Notes: generated by a model not told the origin, from the letters alone. A stretch of 64,000 nt of DNA from Bacillota bacterium (GCA_023407575.1 JAEYLX010000070.1:1-64000), one strand, 5' to 3'; counted from the stretch's first letter, positions 52,605 through 62,846 are shown. A program made the numbers and translations.

Positions 52605-55046
52605 ATGCCCAAACAAAAAAAGAATAATAAGAAAGAAAATGAAAAGAAAACAAAAAAAAGAGCTGGTAACAAAAGTAGGTTAGTCCTGCAAATTGTATCT
52701 CTATGCCTTCTTATGGTAATAGCGATAGGACTTTTCTATTTCTATCAGGTCTATGGTAAGATGATCTTAAAGCTTCAGGCAGAAGCAAAGCAGAAGGTAA
52801 GCACTTCTTCGAGTGATACCTTTAAAGACGATCAGACCAGTTTGGTCTATGATGTACAAGGGAATTTGATTTCTACACTAAGGACGGAAAAGGATGTATA
52901 CTATCTTTCCTATCAGGAAATTCCAGCCACTGTAATTGATGCTATGTTGGTATCGGAAGACCGTAATTTTCTACAGCATGATGGAGTGGATTACTTGGCA
53001 AATATCCGAGCCGCCATAGCTTTGATCAAGCACAAAGGTGAAATTACACAAGGAGCCAGTACAATTACTCAGCAGCTAGCCCGTAATGTTTTTTTAACTC
53101 ATAAGGTAACTTATGAAAGAAAGCTGGAAGAAATATTTATAGCACAGGAATTAGAGAAAAAGTATAGTAAAACTGATATTTTAGAATTTTACTTTAATGA
53201 AATCTATTTTGCTAACGGTTACTATGGAATTCAGGCGGCAGCAAAAGGATATTTTGGTGAAGGCGTGTCCTCACTAAGCATGTCACAGCTGGTATTTTTA
53301 TGTTCGATACCCAACAATCCAAATCTTTATAATCCCGTAACGAATATGAATAACACCCTGAAGCGTAGAGATCGTATCTTGGATCAAATGTATGAAGCAG
53401 GAATTATCAATCAAAGGAATTATCAACTAGCACTTAAAGAAGAGATCGTACTAAATCGAACAAAATTAGAGAAGCAGAACTATGTTGAAACCTATACTTA
53501 TTACAGTGCAATTCGAGCTTTAATGAAAAAACAGGGATTTGAGTTTCGTAATAAATTTGAAGATGAAGCTGATAAAGAAGCCTACAATGCAGCCTACGAT
53601 GAATTATATTTTAGTTGCCAAAAGGATTTGTATAGTAAGGGATATCGTATTTATACCTCCATTGATTTAGAAAAGCAGCAGCTGTTACAAGAATCAGTAG
53701 ATAATGCTCTGGTAAAATTTACAGAGGTGAATGAAGAGGGCGTGTATAAATTGCAGGCAGCTTCCGTTTGTATCGACAATGATACCGGTAGAGTAGTTGC
53801 TATTGTTGGAGGAAGAGAACAGGACCTCGGAGGGTATACTCTCAACCGGGCATATCAGAGTTTCCGCCAACCAGGTAGTGCAATTAAGCCACTTATTGTT
53901 TATACGCCCATCTTTGAGCGTGGATATACTCCAGACAGTATTGTTGAAGATATATACAGTAAAGATGGTCCTAAGAATGCGGATAAACAGTATGCGGGTG
54001 AAATAAAATTACAAAAGGCAATTGAAGCATCAAAAAATACAGTAGCCTGGAAGCTTTTTGAGGAATTAACACCACAGGTAGGGTTGGATTACTTACTTAG
54101 AATGAATTTTGCTAAAATATCAGAGAGTGATTACATCCCTGCAGCTGCACTTGGGGGATTAACCGTTGGTGCAAGCTCTGTTGAAATGGCAGCAGGTTAT
54201 GCGGCAATTGAGAATGATGGTTTTTATCGTGAGCCAACTTGTATTATAAGAATTATGGATTCACAAGGAGAAGAGGTTGTTGGAGAAACAATCGATGAAA
54301 AACAGATTTATAAGACAGAAGCGGCAAGGATTATGACAGAGACCTTAACTGGGGTAATGAAAAAAGGAACGGGAAAGGGTCTTGGTCTCTCTAATACAAT
54401 AAGTGCAGGTAAAACTGGTACCACGAATGATCAAAAGGACGGATGGTTCGTTGGCTATACTCCTTATTATACCACCAGTGTATGGGTTGGGTATGATTTG
54501 CCCAAAGCGTTGTCTGATTTAAGAGGTGCCTCCTATCCGGGTAGCATCTGGCATAATTTTATGGAACAGGTGCATACAATCTCTATGACAAAGGACTTCT
54601 TATTCTATGATTGGAGACCACAGGAAGAACAAAGCGAAGTTCCGGAAGAAGAAAATACGGAAGAAGTTGATTCTGATGAGAACGTTACAGAAGAGAATGT
54701 AGTAGAACCAGAGATACCCGAGGAAGAAATAAGCAACAATGAGGAAGAAATCGAAACAGAAGCACCAGATAGTGATACTAATCCAGAGGATAGTTTAGAA
54801 GAAGAGGGTAATTATCAGGAGGATGGTTCAGAAGATGGACTTGATCCAGAAGAAATCGATTCGGAAGATAATAGTTCAGAAGGAGAAGAAACACCAGAGG
54901 AAGGAACCAACCCTGAAACTATTGATGGTCTTGAGAGGGATGAAACCACTGACACTGCAATTTTAGAGGGTGAAGGCGCTTCCGAGGGAGAGGGCTTAAT
55001 TGATGATAATTTTATTAAAGAAGGTCAGGAAGAGATTCTGAATTAG
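52605..55046 (+). CDS. Class A penicillin-binding protein, PBP1A type, with acidic tail
   Basis: The 813-residue protein has GGAGG before ATG 52605. Basic N-terminus and one membrane segment (about 30-50). Glycosyltransferase domain (about 75-250; catalytic Glu118 in LVSEDRNF, GASTITQQ). Transpeptidase domain (about 380-665; Ser425 in SAIK, SKN motif and KTGT). The last about 130 residues are a Glu/Asp-rich tail (EEENTEEVDSDEN-like). It polymerises and cross-links peptidoglycan. The following HD gene begins 56 bases downstream, perhaps in the same transcript. Confidence 0.95.
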   Translation: MPKQKKNNKKENEKKTKKRAGNKSRLVLQIVSLCLLMVIAIGLFYFYQVYGKMILKLQAEAKQKVSTSSSDTFKDDQTSLVYDVQGNLISTLRTEKDVYYLSYQEIPATVIDAMLVSEDRNFLQHDGVDYLANIRAAIALIKHKGEITQGASTITQQLARNVFLTHKVTYERKLEEIFIAQELEKKYSKTDILEFYFNEIYFANGYYGIQAAAKGYFGEGVSSLSMSQLVFLCSIPNNPNLYNPVTNMNNTLKRRDRILDQMYEAGIINQRNYQLALKEEIVLNRTKLEKQNYVETYTYYSAIRALMKKQGFEFRNKFEDEADKEAYNAAYDELYFSCQKDLYSKGYRIYTSIDLEKQQLLQESVDNALVKFTEVNEEGVYKLQAASVCIDNDTGRVVAIVGGREQDLGGYTLNRAYQSFRQPGSAIKPLIVYTPIFERGYTPDSIVEDIYSKDGPKNADKQYAGEIKLQKAIEASKNTVAWKLFEELTPQVGLDYLLRMNFAKISESDYIPAAALGGLTVGASSVEMAAGYAAIENDGFYREPTCIIRIMDSQGEEVVGETIDEKQIYKTEAARIMTETLTGVMKKGTGKGLGLSNTISAGKTGTTNDQKDGWFVGYTPYYTTSVWVGYDLPKALSDLRGASYPGSIWHNFMEQVHTISMTKDFLFYDWRPQEEQSEVPEEENTEEVDSDENVTEENVVEPEIPEEEISNNEEEIETEAPDSDTNPEDSLEEEGNYQEDGSEDGLDPEEIDSEDNSSEGEETPEEGTNPETIDGLERDETTDTAILEGEGASEGEGLIDDNFIKEGQEEILN

Positions 55047-55102
55047 TAGATCTAGGAATGCAAATACTTAATTAGGAATAAAAACGAGAGAGGAGGATTA
55101 AC

Positions 55103-57010
55103 TTGAAAAATGGCATTTATTTGAATGATTCCATACATGGGTTGATTTCCTTAACGGAATATGAAAGAAGAATTGTTTCAACCATTGGATTTAATCGCCT
55201 TCATGATGTATATCAGAATTCTACGTTATATCTTACGTTTCCAACGAATCGAACCAAACGATTTGAACACTCCATTGGAACAATGAAACTTTGTTCTGAT
55301 ATGTTTTTCCAATCGTTACTGAATACCACGGATTCAACGTTAAAGGAATTTTTTGATATATTTGATAAGGAATATGCTAATATTTTAGATAGCTTAGGAC
55401 AGCAAACAGAGGTATGTGCAGATAAATTAGGTGGTAGGCTACCAAGGGAAATTCCCTGGATTGAACTGGATAAGCTGCGACATTCGCTAATACCGAATAA
55501 TATTCCAGATCATTACAATATGATACATCTTATTCTCATTCAATCAATTCGGGCAGCAGCCTTACTACATGATATCGGACATCCTCCATTTAGTCATATC
55601 GTAGAGTTTGCTTTGAAGGATGTTTACCTGGAATATAAAGAGAAAGTAAACATTGAAAAAGAGAATACAAAAGAATTTGTTGATATTATGTCGAAATACT
55701 TCGAGGGTAATAAGAAATTACATGAGCAAATGGGCGACGAAATCAGTGAGGGTATTTTGAGTAAAATTATTGTAGCAACTTCAGAAGATTCATCAAACTA
55801 CAATGAAAATTTATTTGAACTATTGGTACTAGAAAGTGTAAAAAGGATTTTTGCTGAAGAAGGGGCATTCAGATATCTTCATAGAATTATCGATTCTAGC
55901 TTAGATGGAGATCGTTTGGATTACGTTACAAGGGATGTAATTAATTCTGGGAAAGATTCAGGCAAAATTGAATATAGCAGAATTATTAATGATATGCAGT
56001 TGTTTGTGAAAAACGGAGATATTCTATTTTGTGTTCCCTTAAAAGCGGTTACTTCTGTTGAGGACTTTGTAAAGCGCAGATATAATAGCTATAAGGATAT
56101 TGTTTATCATCATAGAGTCATTCAATCTGATTATATTCTCGAAGGAATTGTAAAAGATTTGGTCATAAAATATTTGATGGAAGAAGGATTGGAAAAGCAG
56201 CAGGACAATGAGATATTAATTCCATTTGATATTTCGGGACTTTGGTTCCCCTTGGGCGATAAAAAGTCAGCAATAAAAGCAAATGCACTTTCCCAGTGGA
56301 ATGATTCCTGGCTGACCACAGTACTTAGACAGATTTATTATACAGAATATTATCATAATAAAGATATTATGGAAGGAACCAGAGACTTCGTATTAGCACA
56401 AAGGTTAGCTGAATTATTGCGCAGCAGTAAGCGGTATCATTCGTTAATTAAGCGGAGTGAGAATTTTAAGGTTATCGACGATGCTGTGAAGCTTGAAATA
56501 ATGAAACGAAGGGATGACATAAAAGCATCCCTGATGAAGGAAAATAAACTTTTTACTCAGGGAAAATCCACAGAATTAATTCTTCAAATGTTAGAGAACG
56601 TGACAAAAAATTCTTCTGGGTTTGTATTATCCTTTATTACAAGACATAGTAAGGACATGAATATTTCGAGCTTTGAGCAGAACGTCAGTGATATTGTTCG
56701 AGAAGAAACGGATCACATTGTTACCAGCCTTAATCTTAAGGCTTATGATACGGTTACTTTATTTAAAAGGATTTCAATAGGATTAGATTACCCAATTTAT
56801 TTTTATAATCATAAGGGAGCAATTTGCACCCTAAAAGATATTAGCGGGATTGCTGATATTTTACAGCTTGATTCTGATTACCTACCAGTCTTCTATATTT
56901 ATATTTTAGTAAAGGATGAGGCTGGAATTATAAAGGATATAAGAGAAGAAGTGTTAAATGCAATTGGGAAACGTATTGGTATTGAAATCGTGAACAATGT
57001 TCTCGTATAA
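55103..57010 (+). CDS. HD-domain phosphohydrolase (dGTPase/SAMHD1-like)
   Basis: The 635-residue protein starts at TTG 55103, behind AGGAGGA. The HD motif is complete: RFEHS, ALLHDIGHPPFSH and DGDRLDYVTRD (about residues 55-275). These bind metal. The fold is like dNTP triphosphohydrolases and SAMHD1. The C-terminal half (about 340-635) is large and helical and not assigned. The substrate (dNTPs or other nucleotides) is inferred. A terminator of 20 bp follows at 57128-57193. Confidence 0.8.
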   Translation: MKNGIYLNDSIHGLISLTEYERRIVSTIGFNRLHDVYQNSTLYLTFPTNRTKRFEHSIGTMKLCSDMFFQSLLNTTDSTLKEFFDIFDKEYANILDSLGQQTEVCADKLGGRLPREIPWIELDKLRHSLIPNNIPDHYNMIHLILIQSIRAAALLHDIGHPPFSHIVEFALKDVYLEYKEKVNIEKENTKEFVDIMSKYFEGNKKLHEQMGDEISEGILSKIIVATSEDSSNYNENLFELLVLESVKRIFAEEGAFRYLHRIIDSSLDGDRLDYVTRDVINSGKDSGKIEYSRIINDMQLFVKNGDILFCVPLKAVTSVEDFVKRRYNSYKDIVYHHRVIQSDYILEGIVKDLVIKYLMEEGLEKQQDNEILIPFDISGLWFPLGDKKSAIKANALSQWNDSWLTTVLRQIYYTEYYHNKDIMEGTRDFVLAQRLAELLRSSKRYHSLIKRSENFKVIDDAVKLEIMKRRDDIKASLMKENKLFTQGKSTELILQMLENVTKNSSGFVLSFITRHSKDMNISSFEQNVSDIVREETDHIVTSLNLKAYDTVTLFKRISIGLDYPIYFYNHKGAICTLKDISGIADILQLDSDYLPVFYIYILVKDEAGIIKDIREEVLNAIGKRIGIEIVNNVLV

Positions 57011-57033
57011 AATATATAATATTTAATAAAAAA

Positions 57034-57084
57034 GATGTTGAAAAAAAAGATATTGAAAAAGATATTGAAAAAGATATTGAAAAG
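57034..57084. repeat. Short tandem repeat after the HD gene
   Basis: Three 12-bp units GATATTGAAAAA/G (57049-57060, 57061-57072, 57073-57084) and a degenerate first unit (57034-57048). In one frame they would read as KDIE repeats. Lies between the HD stop codon and the bidirectional terminator. Confidence 0.8.
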
Positions 57085-57127
57085 AAAATGTTGCATTAAT
57101 ATTTATATTGCAGGGATATTTAACTAA

Positions 57128-57193
57128 AAGAGCGAATATTAACTTCTATGTACACTGCTAATTGGTGTGAAAGAGAAGTTAATATTCGCTCTT
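57128..57193. terminator. Bidirectional terminator with 20-bp perfect stem
   Basis: Arms 57128-57147 (AAGAGCGAATATTAACTTCT) and 57174-57193 are exactly complementary, separated by a 26-base loop. It lies between the convergent HD gene and prs. Confidence 0.85.
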
Positions 57194-57234
57194 ATAAATC
57201 AAATTCTTATATACTGATTCTTATATTCTATAAT

Positions 57235-58431
57235 TTATTCTGCCAAATCAGCTGCATAATGACCCTGTTTGTACTCTTGCATAATATTTTGAATTCGTGC
57301 AACAGGATTAAGAAGACCACTAATGCTATCATCATGATTTAATGTATCAATAATCAAGGCTACATATTTACTCATATCTACATTGATATACCAAGGCTTT
57401 GTTAAAAGCTCAGGTGTTTGATAGATAAGATTGGTAGTAAGGATACCGTGAATTAAACCACTTTCATATGCTTCATCAATTTTAGCAAATCCATTGGTGA
57501 ATAAACCAAACGTGGAGGCAACAAAGATTCTGCCTGCATTTCTCTTCTTTAACTCATGTGCAACATCCAATACGCTTTCCCCGGAAGAAATCATATCATC
57601 AACGATTAAAACATCTTTTCCTTCGATATCTGTGCCTAGGAACTCATGTGCTACAATTGGATTACGTCCGTTCACAATCTTAGTGAAGTCACGTCTCTTA
57701 TAGAACATACCCATATCAAGACCTAATACGTTAGCATAATAAACTGCTCTTGACATTCCACCTTCATCCGGGCTGATGATCATCATATGTTCCGCATCAA
57801 GTTTAAGATCAGGTACATTATGAAGCAATGCTTTGATAAATTGATAATTAGGAGCTACGGTTTCAAGGCTGGATAGAGGGATGGCATTTTGAACTCTTGG
57901 GTCATGTGCATCAAAGGTAATGATACTGTCAACACCCATCTGGGTCAATTCTTGAAGAGCAAGAGCACAGTCAAGAGACTCTCTGGAACTTCTTCTATGT
58001 TGTCTGCCTTCATACAGGTAAGGCATAATAACTGTTATTCTTCTAGCTTTTCCACCAACTGCGGCAATAATTCTTTTTAAATCCTGATAATGGTCATCGG
58101 GTGACATATGATTGAGATGTCCGGATACAGTATAAGTTAAGCTGTAATTTGTAACATCTACCAACAGGTACAAATCAACACCTCGAACGGATTCTTTGAT
58201 TTGACCTTTTGCTTCGCCAGTGCCGAATCGTGGGCAGCAAGCCTTTAATAAAAATGAATCTCTTTGATAGCCGGAAAAAGCAATCGTACCTTTGTGCTCG
58301 CTCTCTCTGGCATCGCGCCATTCAACTAAATAGTCATTCACGCGTTGTCCTAAGGAATTACTGCTTTCTAGCGCAATAATACCCAGAGGTCCTACAGGAA
58401 TTGTTTCAACAATTTTCTCGTGCTTTGACAT
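57235..58431 (-). CDS. prs: Ribose-phosphate pyrophosphokinase, long form
   Basis: The 398-residue enzyme is longer than the usual 315 because of N-terminal and C-terminal extensions typical of Lachnospiraceae. It makes PRPP from ribose-5-phosphate and ATP. Motifs: RRITVIMPYLYEGRQHRR (flexible loop), ITFDAHDPRVQNAI, MMIISPDEGGM and DVLIVDDMISSGES (PRPP-binding). ATG 58431 follows GGAGGG. Its neighbours (dnaI-like, dnaD, murC, spoVG) resemble the order around the chromosome origin side of related genomes, which is not a functional link. Confidence 0.92.
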   Translation of the reverse strand: MSKHEKIVETIPVGPLGIIALESSNSLGQRVNDYLVEWRDARESEHKGTIAFSGYQRDSFLLKACCPRFGTGEAKGQIKESVRGVDLYLLVDVTNYSLTYTVSGHLNHMSPDDHYQDLKRIIAAVGGKARRITVIMPYLYEGRQHRRSSRESLDCALALQELTQMGVDSIITFDAHDPRVQNAIPLSSLETVAPNYQFIKALLHNVPDLKLDAEHMMIISPDEGGMSRAVYYANVLGLDMGMFYKRRDFTKIVNGRNPIVAHEFLGTDIEGKDVLIVDDMISSGESVLDVAHELKKRNAGRIFVASTFGLFTNGFAKIDEAYESGLIHGILTTNLIYQTPELLTKPWYINVDMSKYVALIIDTLNHDDSISGLLNPVARIQNIMQEYKQGHYAADLAE

Positions 58432-58527
58432 GAAATGTCCCTCCATGAATTTAAAGAATTGGTTTCAAAAGCCATTAAAGTTATACCATTATTACCATTG
58501 ATTCGTCAAGACGATTTTCGACATTTA

Positions 58528-59532
58528 TTATTGATTAGTACTATTGACCGCCTTATGTAGACGAATGTCCTTGCCGATAATACGATGAATATTATAGCTG
58601 CTTACAATTCGAGAAAAGATACGTTCTCCATAATTGGTATTAATATTTGTTAAGGACAAATTCGTTGAAATTACCGTGGACTTACGTCTTAACAAGCGCT
58701 CGTTTATGATAAGATATAATTGAGAATTTGTAAAAGCATTATTAAGCTCGGTTCCAAGATCATCAATAATTAGTAAATCACAGGTTAAAATATACTCAAA
58801 CTGGTTGGAAGCCTCATAAGAATAATCTTCATCACGGCTAAATTTATATTTTTCAAGAATATCGTATAAGCGAAAAGCAGTGAGATAGATAACGGTGTTC
58901 CCGCGGTCTAACAACTCCTTTGCTATGCAATTTGCAAGAAAAGTTTTTCCGACACCCGTGTTGCCCAACAAAAGCATGTTCTCGTGCTGTTTATTGAAAT
59001 GACGAATAAAATTCTTACAGCTGGCAACTACTTTTTGCATATTGGAAAGAGGTGAAAGCCCAAGGGTTTCATCCGTGTAATCATCGGAATAATAAGTGAA
59101 GGAAAAATTGCTAAAATTCTCATTGGAAAGTATGCTTTTAATATTGGAGCCAGAGTACAATAAATCGGAGATGGCTTGTTTAAAGCAGTTGCATTTTTCG
59201 TTATTAACATATCCCGTATCCTTGCATTTATTGCAATGATAGGGCATGTCCAAATAATCTGCGGGATAATCATGCTTTATCAACAATTCCTGTTGTTGTT
59301 GCTTTAACTGGTGAGAATGTTCTCGAAGAATTGCAAGTGCACTATCATCGCCATATAAAGCTAAGCGGCCACTCTGTGCTGATACCTTGATTATTTCCTC
59401 TTCCAGTGCTTTTAATTCCGGAATTTGCTCATATGCTTCTTTTATTCGTTTGTCCTGTATATGCTTGTTTTTTAAACGACGGCTGTCATATTCCCGCAAT
59501 ATCTGATTGTACTGCTCATTCTTCAATGCCAC
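58528..59532 (-). CDS. dnaI: DnaI/DnaC-like helicase loader ATPase
   Basis: The 334-residue protein (339 if the ATG at 59547 is used) is an AAA+ ATPase. GGAGG overlaps the ATG codon region but is eight bases before GTG 59532, so GTG is preferred. A small zinc cluster (CNKCKDTGYVNNEKCNC) comes before Walker A (GNTGVGKTF) and Walker B (LLIIDDLG). It loads the replicative helicase onto DNA. It is encoded directly downstream of dnaD, its partner in primosome assembly. Confidence 0.9.
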   Translation of the reverse strand: MALKNEQYNQILREYDSRRLKNKHIQDKRIKEAYEQIPELKALEEEIIKVSAQSGRLALYGDDSALAILREHSHQLKQQQQELLIKHDYPADYLDMPYHCNKCKDTGYVNNEKCNCFKQAISDLLYSGSNIKSILSNENFSNFSFTYYSDDYTDETLGLSPLSNMQKVVASCKNFIRHFNKQHENMLLLGNTGVGKTFLANCIAKELLDRGNTVIYLTAFRLYDILEKYKFSRDEDYSYEASNQFEYILTCDLLIIDDLGTELNNAFTNSQLYLIINERLLRRKSTVISTNLSLTNINTNYGERIFSRIVSSYNIHRIIGKDIRLHKAVNSTNQ

Positions 59533-59583
59533 TTTGTTTTCCTCCATTAATTAATCAACGGCATGGTTCACAAAATTCGAAAC

Positions 59584-60669
59584 CTATAAGCCTTTATTCA
59601 AAAGCTTCTTTTCCAGTTCAGCATAGTCTTGTGCTGTGTAAGTCCTTTGAGGAAACTGATTAAACTTGTTTGGTGTAGGTTTAGCCATCGTTGTAACCTT
59701 GCTTGCCTCACTCGCTTTATTTCCTTTTGAAAAATCTTCATCGACTTTTGCAATGTCAGCCTGAGTTTTCACGTTTTTCTTAAACCAGGTTTCTAAAATT
59801 TTATCCGTATACTTAAAATCTGGTTTTTGTGTCCTTAATAAAGTGCGGTTACAGGCTTCTTCAATGATATCATCAGCAAAACCGTATACCTCAACCCATT
59901 TTGTTATGTACTGGCGTTCAATTTGACCGGGTGCACGTTTAAGGCCAAAAGCTTTGTTAACAACATTAAAGTGATCGTTGTAAACAGTAGTTGCTTCCTT
60001 TGCCTTTTCCTCGGTATCAATACCTTCTTCGGCCCAACTGATTGCCACGGTCTCTATGTAGGAAGCATTTTTCTTGCCCTTTGAAACACAGTATTCATAA
60101 AGGAACATGATTAACTCTGGCTTAAAGTGTAATTCCTCGTAGAGGTAAAGAATAAGTTGAAGATCCATTGGTTTTAACAAGCGATCCAGATAGATCTCAA
60201 CAATATGTAACACCCAATTAATCTCATCATTATTCCTAAGCTCGATAAGTTGTTCTGGAGAATAATTTGGACGTGTGGCGGGCTTTTTCTCCGTGGTGAC
60301 AGTTACTGCAATTTCATCTGTTTGCTGTTCTGGCGCAGGAGTAACTAGCGGTACAGTTCTATTTTGAAATTTACTTAAATCAACCAAGTGAATAGAGATA
60401 ATATCCTTTTGATCATTACGAATCAGAGTAAGGAGCTGCAGTTTTTCCCAATAAGATAGGGCACGCAGGATATCCTTCTCCGTATCTTCTAAACGATCGG
60501 CAATGGAGGAAATGGATAATTCGGGGTGGTTGCCTAAAAAGCAGCGCAGAAGATATAAATAAACCTTAACATACGCCCCGTTTGCAGATGGCATAAATTG
60601 ATCAATGAAGATGTTCGGCACGATAGTAACATCAGATACGCCTTCAGCATGTAATGATATATTACTCAT
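59584..60669 (-). CDS. dnaD: DnaD-like replication initiation protein
   Basis: The 361-residue protein has TAGGAGG before ATG 60669. Winged-helix N-terminal region (about 15-110, ISSIADRLEDTEKDILRALS) and a DnaD/DnaB_2 domain (about 150-290; two repeats of NWVLHIVEIYLDRLL and WVEVYGFADDIIEEACNRT). The C-terminal tail is low in complexity. DnaD takes part in loading of the helicase. It precedes the dnaI-like gene by 51 bases. The DnaA-box cluster (60769-60969) lies directly upstream, so DnaA may control it. Confidence 0.9.
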   Translation of the reverse strand: MSNISLHAEGVSDVTIVPNIFIDQFMPSANGAYVKVYLYLLRCFLGNHPELSISSIADRLEDTEKDILRALSYWEKLQLLTLIRNDQKDIISIHLVDLSKFQNRTVPLVTPAPEQQTDEIAVTVTTEKKPATRPNYSPEQLIELRNNDEINWVLHIVEIYLDRLLKPMDLQLILYLYEELHFKPELIMFLYEYCVSKGKKNASYIETVAISWAEEGIDTEEKAKEATTVYNDHFNVVNKAFGLKRAPGQIERQYITKWVEVYGFADDIIEEACNRTLLRTQKPDFKYTDKILETWFKKNVKTQADIAKVDEDFSKGNKASEASKVTTMAKPTPNKFNQFPQRTYTAQDYAELEKKLLNKGL

Positions 60670-60768
60670 AAAATACCTCCTAAATATAGCTGGCAAAATG
60701 ATGCCAGCAACATTATAGCATAGATAATTTCATCTGCAAATAGCCTATTTTCAGGGGTTTGGCCATAT

Positions 60769-60969
60769 TTATCCAACGTGGATAATGTGGATAAAGTGGA
60801 TGGGATACAAGTCAAATGATGTAAAAAAATGTAAAATAAACAAGAACATAAGTAAAATCAAGCCTTGTTAAATTCTAAACACTGTGTTTACAGAAGAATA
60901 GTTCGACAAAAAAATATCCACAGCAGTTATCAAGCAAATTGTTGATAAAACTGTGGATAATGTGGATAA
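60769..60969. promoter_or_regulatory. Cluster of DnaA boxes upstream of dnaD
   Basis: Perfect TGTGGATAA boxes (complement TTATCCACA) lie at 60786-60794, 60952-60960 and 60961-60969, the last two in tandem. One-mismatch boxes are at 60777-60785 and 60914-60922, and two weaker ones at 60769-60777 and 60795-60803. They occupy the gap between the murC stop and the dnaD start. Confidence 0.8.
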
Positions 60970-62373
60970 CTACAATCCTAGAAGATTTTCTCCCACGGAA
61001 ACAATGTCTCCGGCACCCATAGTTATCAACAGGTCACCGTTCATACAATTTTGTAATAAAAAGTTTTCAATCTCATCAAAAGAGCTAAAATGATATACTT
61101 CCTTACCTAATTTTTCTAATTCTCCTAGTAAATCCTTAGAAGATATGTCTCCTGGGTTCTTTTCACGTGCAGCATAGATGTCTGCAAGCACTATTTTGTC
61201 AGCATATGACAAGGCTTCTGCGAATTCCGTCAAATGCTGTTTTGTACGGGAGTAAGTATGTGGTTGGAACACACACCATAGCTTATTATGGGGATAAAAT
61301 TTAGCTGCAGTTAAGGTGGCAACAACTTCTGTGGGGTGGTGTGCATAATCATCGATGATGGATATACCGCCAATTTCCCCTTTATATTCAAAGCGTCGTT
61401 TTGAATTGTTAAAAGAAAGCATAGCTTTTTTTATTGTTTCCATTGAAACACCAATCTGCAGAGCGAGACCGATAACGGGAAGGCAATTTGATACATTATG
61501 AATACCAATGGCGTTTAATTCAATGCGATCAACATATTTCCCCTTAATATAGAAGTCAAAGCTGCTGATACACTCACGACTAATCTCAATTCGATCAGCT
61601 GCATAGTCATATGCTTTTATGGAAGTACGGTGCTTGGAATCAATAATTCCATAGGAGAAGACTTCACAATCTAAGTCTTTAATAAGCTCTTCATAACGGT
61701 CAATTTCACCATTAATAAATAATTGACCATCCTTAGGTATTCGCTTAGCAAAGGTATGGAAGGAATGATAAATATCATCCAGATCTTTAAAGAAGTCCAG
61801 GTGATCTTCATCCACATTTAAGATGATGGCGCGCTTTGGATAAAACTCATGATAGGTATTGGTGTATTCACATGCTTCTATAATAAAGTGTTCCGATTTA
61901 CCCATTCGAATATTTCCACCGATGACATCAAGCATGCCACCTACAGAAATAGTTGGATCTAATTCAGCATCCATAAAGACTTGTGAAACCATGGATGTAG
62001 TTGTTGTTTTCCCGTGAGTACCAGATATGGTAACTGCATTATCATAATTAAGCATTAACTGTCCAATCATTTCAGCACGGGAAAGCATTGGAAGATTAAG
62101 ACGTTTTACTTCCATAAATTCCTCATTATCTTCCGATATGGCCGCGGTATAAACAACAACTTCAATATCAGAAGTTATATTCGAAGCTCTCTGTCCTAAG
62201 TAGAAGGTAATTCCTAAAGAGCTTAAATGGTCGGTAATACTGCTGTAATGTGCGTCCGAACCACTAATAACAAAATCAAGGGTATGTAAATATTCAGCAA
62301 ATCCACTCATGCTTATTCCGCCGATACCAATAAAATGCATCCGGCAGGGCTTATTAAAATCAATTTTATACAT
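60970..62373 (-). CDS. murC: UDP-N-acetylmuramate-L-alanine ligase
   Basis: The 467-residue enzyme starts at ATG 62373, after GGAGG. It is full length with the Mur ligase plan: GIGGISMSG (nucleotide-binding loop), SGTHGKTTTT (ATP loop, about 113-122), DDYAHHPTEV and the WCVFQPHTYSRT segment. It adds L-alanine to UDP-MurNAc, the first step of the peptide stem. No other mur genes are close. Confidence 0.96.
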   Translation of the reverse strand: MYKIDFNKPCRMHFIGIGGISMSGFAEYLHTLDFVISGSDAHYSSITDHLSSLGITFYLGQRASNITSDIEVVVYTAAISEDNEEFMEVKRLNLPMLSRAEMIGQLMLNYDNAVTISGTHGKTTTTSMVSQVFMDAELDPTISVGGMLDVIGGNIRMGKSEHFIIEACEYTNTYHEFYPKRAIILNVDEDHLDFFKDLDDIYHSFHTFAKRIPKDGQLFINGEIDRYEELIKDLDCEVFSYGIIDSKHRTSIKAYDYAADRIEISRECISSFDFYIKGKYVDRIELNAIGIHNVSNCLPVIGLALQIGVSMETIKKAMLSFNNSKRRFEYKGEIGGISIIDDYAHHPTEVVATLTAAKFYPHNKLWCVFQPHTYSRTKQHLTEFAEALSYADKIVLADIYAAREKNPGDISSKDLLGELEKLGKEVYHFSSFDEIENFLLQNCMNGDLLITMGAGDIVSVGENLLGL

Positions 62374-62674
62374 ATTCAACCTCCACGATGCCGGTAAAGC
62401 ATCTTCATCAAATAACTAACTGATATTATAACCCATTTTACTTAAATTACAACATTAATTACAAGATTAAAATCCTTAAGCTATCAGAATCGTGCATAAA
62501 GATACGATAATAGACAGTAAGAATTCATAGCCATTATATTCAGAATATAAAGTATGTGTACCCGAAAACATAAGGAATTAACGAAATAAAGTAAGCTACT
62601 TGACAAAAAGGAAATGGAATTAATAGAAAATGGTAAGAAATCTGCAAAAATTTGTTATTTTTTCGTAAATATTA

Positions 62675-62703
62675 TTCACATTTTGTAATAAATATGTTAT
62701 AAT
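62675..62703 (+). promoter_or_regulatory. Likely promoter of spoVG
   Basis: TTCACA (62675-62680) and TATAAT (62698-62703) with a 17-base spacer. The transcript has a leader of about 140 bases to ATG 62847, containing the small hairpin ATCAGTTTAGTACTGAT. In Bacillus spoVG is read by sigma-H; that promoter type was not recognised here. Confidence 0.65.
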
Positions 62704-62846
62704 AGCGCTATCTAAACACAAAGAATAAATAGTAAGGGAACTGAAGGTATTATTCAGTGGGGTAACTTGTAACTTGTAATTTGAATCAGTTTAGTACTGA
62801 TCATTACTAAAACGAACGATAATATGGACAGAAGGGGGATCATTCC

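Noticed and set aside
60769..60969. DnaA boxes as the chromosomal origin
   Set aside because: The gap is about 270 bases, no dnaA or dnaN flanks it, and no clear AT-rich unwinding element was seen. A regulatory role is more likely.
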